Positions 43,330-45,251 of a stretch of DNA of 45,251 nucleotides are shown in pieces (within the stretch, counting starts at the first letter, position 1; each line of letters starts with the position of its first letter). The notes under the pieces are model-generated. The model was given only the letters and a program-made list of their open reading frames with translations. It did not search any database and was not told the origin of the DNA. This DNA comes from Microscillaceae bacterium (GTDB taxonomy: Bacteria; Bacteroidota; Bacteroidia; Cytophagales; Microscillaceae): the NCBI GenBank assembly GCA_003483885.1, contig DMXI01000082.1, positions 1 to 45,251 of the forward strand, in the 5' to 3' direction. The position numbers were made by a program, and so were the translations under genes.

Positions 43330-43875
43330 ATGTTCAGTTTATTCAAAAAGAAAATAAAAGTACTGGAGATAAAGCAGGGGCAACACCTCGAAAAAGCCGA
43401 AGAACAATCAGTAGAAGAATTCTTTGCAAAAAGAATGAAGAATCGCATCAAAAAAGTATTGGGGTACAACTGGGAAATTCTTTGGCACACCGACGAATGG
43501 GTCTATTTTGGTTATCCTAAAGCGCACCAGCGTCCTAAACAATACGTAGAGACCCTCTATAAAGTAAGCCACCCTGACTTGCGCCAAGCGTTTCCTGGTT
43601 TCGAGCATGTCCAAGGACAAGAGGTTCGTAAAGCGGTTTGGAAAACCATCACTTCGCGTTATTCGTTAGGGCAATACACTACCCTTATTCAAGATCTAAA
43701 GTGGCAAGCTATATTGCAAGATGGCCACATTGTGCTGGATATTCACTGGGTATATAGTACCGATGGTGCCCCTGAAACCCATCAATGTTTCGATTTGACT
43801 TTAGACAATCAAACCTTAACTTTGCTCGCCTTTTCGGAAAAGCCATGCTCTGGCAAGGCATTAGAAGCTCATTAA
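43330..43875 (+). CDS. Protein of unknown function
   Basis: A 181-residue cytoplasmic protein, not recognised. It starts with a basic, hydrophobic-poor segment (MFSLFKKKIKVLEIKQGQHLEKAEEQ), then a helical region, and a C-terminal part rich in aromatic residues (WEILWHTDEWVYFGYPKAH, WQAILQDGHIVLDIHWVYS). No catalytic motif stands out. It ends 9 bp before the AraC-type gene, so the two are probably one operon. Confidence 0.7.
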   Translation: MFSLFKKKIKVLEIKQGQHLEKAEEQSVEEFFAKRMKNRIKKVLGYNWEILWHTDEWVYFGYPKAHQRPKQYVETLYKVSHPDLRQAFPGFEHVQGQEVRKAVWKTITSRYSLGQYTTLIQDLKWQAILQDGHIVLDIHWVYSTDGAPETHQCFDLTLDNQTLTLLAFSEKPCSGKALEAH

Positions 43876-43884
43876 ATCCTGCGC

Positions 43885-45012
43885 ATGATTATCAGTATAC
43901 AGTTTAGTTTTAGCGAAACCATCATTGTATTTGGTATTTTTCAGGCCATTATATTAAGCATTGCCTTATTGTTTAAAAAAGAAAACCGTCAGGCCAACTT
44001 GTTTTTGGCGCTCTTGTGTTTTTGTTTGGGTTATGCCAATTTCATCTATATTGTGGTGCAATTTCGCCTGTTCGATCGTTTTTTTTGGCTGCATACCTTG
44101 CCCTATGGGTTGGCTTTTGCCGTTGGCCCCGCATTTTATTTTTACATTCGCAGCCTTACTTCTCCCAGTTTTAAGTTTCAGCGCAAGCATTGGCCTCATT
44201 TTTACCTTATTGCCATCGACTACATCCATAGCGTATACCATTTAATTGTGGGCCGCATACCACCTCCTTCCCAAATCACCCTCCATGCGGTCATCGATGA
44301 ACTGTCTAACCTCGGGAGCTTTTCTTTGGTATACTACATTGTACTAAGCTGGCGATTGCTCAAAAAACATCAGGAAGATTTACCACAACAATTGTCTTAT
44401 ACCGACCAAATGGCGTTACAATGGCTGCGTAAATTTGTGATAGCCATGACCATTACCGTGATTATTGCCAGTTTATATTCCCTGGCCAAAGTTATTTTTG
44501 ATTTCTACTCCCGCGAAGCCTATATGTATCGTTTTTTACCCGTACTTTTCATTAGCTGGTTGGGTCTGCTTGGGTTACAACAGCGACAAGCCCAGGTAGA
44601 CATTGAGGTGTCTCTCAACGAAACCAAAAAGCCCACCTCCAATATTCCCAACCCACTACTTGCCCAGCATGTGAGCCAACTAAAGCAGGTGCTTGAGCAG
44701 GAAAAACTGTACCTCAACCCAGAGCTGAGCCTGAGAATCCTGGAAGACAAAACCCAACTGACGGCCAAGGAGATTTCTACGGCGCTGAATCAAGGCCTCC
44801 AAAAGAATTTTTACCTGTTTGTAAATGAATATCGGGTAGAAGAAGCCAAGCGTCGCTTGCTGGATCCTAGCCTTGGCCATTTAACCATTTTTGGCATTGC
44901 TACCGACGCCGGATTTAAATCTAAGGCTACCTTCAATCGCTTATTTAAATCAGTTACTGGAGTCACCCCCAAACAATATCGTGATCAGGCCTCAGATCAA
45001 ACCAAGCGGTAG
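43885..45012 (+). CDS. Membrane-anchored AraC-family regulator
   Basis: A 375-residue protein. Residues 1-230 contain about seven hydrophobic helices (IIVFGIFQAIILSIALLF, LFLALLCFCLGYANFIYIVV, ...FIRSL, FVIAMTITVIIASLYSLAKVIF, FLPVLFISWLGLLGL), as in the bacteroidete 7TM-AraC regulators. The C-terminal part (about 275-370) has an HTH_18 domain: LSLRILEDKTQLTAKEISTALNQ, then FYLFVNEYRVEEAKRRLLDP, and FGIATDAGFKSKATFNRLFKSVTGVTPKQYR, the AraC signature. It probably senses a membrane or extracellular signal. The upstream unknown gene may be its partner. Confidence 0.9.
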   Translation: MIISIQFSFSETIIVFGIFQAIILSIALLFKKENRQANLFLALLCFCLGYANFIYIVVQFRLFDRFFWLHTLPYGLAFAVGPAFYFYIRSLTSPSFKFQRKHWPHFYLIAIDYIHSVYHLIVGRIPPPSQITLHAVIDELSNLGSFSLVYYIVLSWRLLKKHQEDLPQQLSYTDQMALQWLRKFVIAMTITVIIASLYSLAKVIFDFYSREAYMYRFLPVLFISWLGLLGLQQRQAQVDIEVSLNETKKPTSNIPNPLLAQHVSQLKQVLEQEKLYLNPELSLRILEDKTQLTAKEISTALNQGLQKNFYLFVNEYRVEEAKRRLLDPSLGHLTIFGIATDAGFKSKATFNRLFKSVTGVTPKQYRDQASDQTKR

Positions 45013-45251
45013 AGAATTAAGCCTTTGGTAAGGTACATAAAGCTGACTACTTGAGGTTTTTTCTTCGTCATTCTGCATTCAATGCTGTTTCCTTATAAAT
45101 GTTTGTTACTGGTATAGTAGACCACCGTCGTATTGACATCAAGCTAAGCTTTGTAATCTTATTTGTTTTTTTGAATTCATATTCCTCAAGCAGTGAAGTA
45201 TCTATTTAAAAATTAAGTATTTACAACCTCAAAAGCCCTTCATTTTTTTCT
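45013..45251. other. Intergenic end of window with one MITE end
   Basis: CAATGCTGTTTCCTTA at 45080-45095 repeats the terminal sequence of the element at 38431. The other end is not visible before the window closes, so a further copy may continue beyond it. No gene is seen. Confidence 0.6.

Overview
The window reads as chromosome from a marine, gliding-type Bacteroidota, probably a Cytophagales member. This is inferred from content, not from a marker gene. The supporting signs are TAnnTTTG-type promoters, paired RHS/YD-repeat genes with signal peptides, Y_Y_Y sensor regulators, DUF3857 proteins, a WD40-caspase fusion, and GG-leader and lanthipeptide-like precursors. No rRNA, tRNA, CRISPR array or intact transposase was seen.

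Layout. 0.3-2.8 kb (minus): two housekeeping genes, metZ (O-succinylhomoserine sulfhydrylase) and trhO (tRNA U34 hydroxylase, rhodanese family). 3.4-4.5 kb: a lipoprotein ending in a polyglycine stretch. 4.6-5.85 kb: two near-identical transcription units, each with one four-cysteine GG-leader peptide, separated by a decayed WG-repeat fragment and a hairpin repeat. 5.86-14.0 kb (minus): an NTF2-like protein translationally coupled to a 1936-residue WD40/caspase protein, and an M48 metallopeptidase with TPRs. 14.3-18.85 kb (plus): exported proteins (unknown, S74 tail-fibre type, beta-barrel-like, 18-unit leucine-rich repeat). 18.86-29.0 kb: a two-gene RHS system, with a 1234-residue RHS-like partner followed 2 bp later by a 2143-residue RHS core protein with a variable C-terminal tip. 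A TPR gene 8 bp downstream is the candidate immunity gene.

29.0-40 kb is the most unusual part. It holds a second, start-less RHS core-plus-tip cassette coupled to its own small immunity-type gene. A family of about 140-bp repeats ending in terminator hairpins recurs between cassettes. There are a candidate free-standing small RNA, a putative HTH gene under an array of TGCATAATT sites, a serine beta-lactamase-family hydrolase, a lanthipeptide-like precursor divergent by 27 bp from a Y_Y_Y/HTH sensor regulator, a MITE-like element and three possible orphan immunity genes, one resembling Imm35/YrhB. I read this as a polymorphic-toxin locus with a store of displaced tip/immunity modules.

40-45.25 kb: a radical SAM/SPASM protein (minus), a DUF3857/transglutaminase-like protein, an unknown protein and a membrane-anchored AraC regulator. 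All family assignments come from reading motifs by eye. No database search was possible.
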